NCBI RefSeq assembly: GCF_006874625.1 | Contig: NZ_CP030034.1 | Span: 3,906,001-3,970,000, forward strand | DNA from: Bdellovibrio sp. NC01 | GTDB lineage: Bacteria; Bdellovibrionota; Bdellovibrionia; Bdellovibrionales; Bdellovibrionaceae | DNA: 64,000 nt | Direction: 5' to 3' | In this document: piece by piece, positions 63,348 through 64,000 of the stretch | Position numbering within the stretch: position 1 is the first letter of the stretch | Layout: every line of letters starts with the position of its first letter | Notes under the pieces: generated by a model | Database searches by the model: none | Told to the model about the DNA's origin: nothing | What the model saw: only the letters and a program-made list of their open reading frames with translations | Made by a program: the position numbers and the translations under genes

Positions 63348-64000
63348 CAGAGATCTCCTTAAGCTTTTTGTGACCTTTTAGATGGATCATTATAGCCTGA
63401 ATCGCTGATGGATTGACACCACTTATACGTTGAGCTTGACCTAAGGTACGGGGCTTAACGCGTTGCAACTTATCCTTCTCTTCATTCGAAAGACCGCGGA
63501 TTTCTGCATACGAAAGACCCTCTGGAAGCACCAAATCTTCGAGCCTTTTTGACTGATTGATAAGGTCCATCTGGCGTTTTACGTATCCAGAATATTTCAC
63601 CTCAATTTCAACCGGTTCAGACACATTTGGATCACTGTCCACCGTGAAATTCAGCATTTCAAGGTGCGAACAAGAAACTTCAGGACGACGCAGCAACTCT
63701 TCGAAAGACAAAGACTTTGTCATTTCTGGAGTCGGGATTTTCGCCAAGATTTCTTGGGTCTCTTTGGTTGGGTAAACCTTTGTTGTCTTCAATTTTTCGT
63801 GGAATTCATGACGACGAGCACGCAAGCTCGCTAGAAGATCCAAAGACTCGTTAGAAACAATACCAATGCGGGCAGCGACCTCACTTAAACGGTCGATAGT
63901 ATTGTCTTCTCTTAAAACTAATCTGTGTTCTGCGCGCGAAGTGAACATGCGATATGGTTCGCGTGTTCCTTTCGTCACAAGATCATCAACTAAGACACCC
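63295..64000 (-). CDS. mnmG: tRNA uridine-5-carboxymethylaminomethyl modification enzyme MnmG, C-terminal part
   Basis: Partial gene, open at the right edge: about the last 235 codons of MnmG (GidA), an FAD-dependent enzyme that with MnmE modifies the wobble uridine of tRNA. The frame continues to base 64000 with GVLVDDLVTKGTREPYRMF, TSRAEHRLVLREDNTIDRL, and ends in the helical domain (YSGYVKRQMDLI, LSYAEIRGLSNEEKDKL, RISGVNPSAIQAIMIHLK). A polar 21-residue tail overlaps the start of rsmG. Confidence 0.96.
   Translation of the reverse strand, partial: GVLVDDLVTKGTREPYRMFTSRAEHRLVLREDNTIDRLSEVAARIGIVSNESLDLLASLRARRHEFHEKLKTTKVYPTKETQEILAKIPTPEMTKSLSFEELLRRPEVSCSHLEMLNFTVDSDPNVSEPVEIEVKYSGYVKRQMDLINQSKRLEDLVLPEGLSYAEIRGLSNEEKDKLQRVKPRTLGQAQRISGVNPSAIQAIMIHLKGHKKLKEISVDGQQQRTAGADDILAH

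Overview
The window looks like ordinary chromosome from a predatory deltaproteobacterium-type organism, most probably Bdellovibrio or a close relative (Bdellovibrionota). The reasons are the moderate GC content, many small exported proteins and lipoproteins, a type IV pilus retraction ATPase with minor pilins, split nuo and atp operons, a b/b' ATP synthase, and a parA-parB-bactofilin cluster next to mnmG-rsmG. I see no tRNA, rRNA, CRISPR array, insertion sequence or prophage. The species assignment is an inference from gene content, not from a search.

Layout. 1-6.0 kb: a 5' fragment of rng (RNase G/E), pilT, two coupled exported proteins, and a nucleoside salvage operon (deoC-deoA-punA). 6.2-11.3 kb: a subtilisin-like lipoprotein, then a three-gene biotin-dependent acyl-CoA carboxylase operon. 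11.4-14.6 kb (minus): paired TRL-like lipoproteins, a small exported protein, and an unknown gene with tatB-tatC. 14.8-28.4 kb: a lytic transglycosylase, a Cys-containing exported protein, an M16 protease divergent from hemW, grpE-dnaJ with a periplasmic-binding lipoprotein, two tandem DksA/TraR paralogues, lon and a secreted thermonuclease. 28.5-34.7 kb: a minor pilin operon containing an unusually large first protein, a helix-turn-helix/coiled-coil protein and a patatin phospholipase. 34.8-42.2 kb (minus): the membrane arm of complex I (nuoA-H-J-K-L-M-N) without the B-G and I genes. 42.3-48.4 kb: mfd, an outer-membrane barrel and a GH3 hexosaminidase. 48.4-53.5 kb (minus): a tight operon of a radical SAM protein, a RecB-like nuclease fused to an Fe-S helicase, and an exonuclease-fold/GIY-YIG protein. 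53.7-59.6 kb (minus): atpF'-F-H-A-G-D-C without a and c subunits. 59.7-64 kb: parA-parB-bactofilin, a coiled-coil lipoprotein gene flanked by two perfect parS sites, rsmG and the 3' part of mnmG. This last cluster implies that the replication origin is near the right edge.

The most interesting items are: (1) the radical SAM / nuclease-helicase / GIY-YIG operon, which looks like a DNA repair or defence module whose exonuclease fold has lost several catalytic acids; (2) two consecutive DksA-family genes whose leaders both carry a C-run complementary to a G-rich Shine-Dalgarno; (3) a parS site that is also placed and shaped like the intrinsic terminator of the mnmG-rsmG transcript; (4) a bactofilin translationally overlapping parB; (5) a giant PilX-like pilin; (6) a dispersed palindromic repeat present near 34.7 kb and 45.8 kb.
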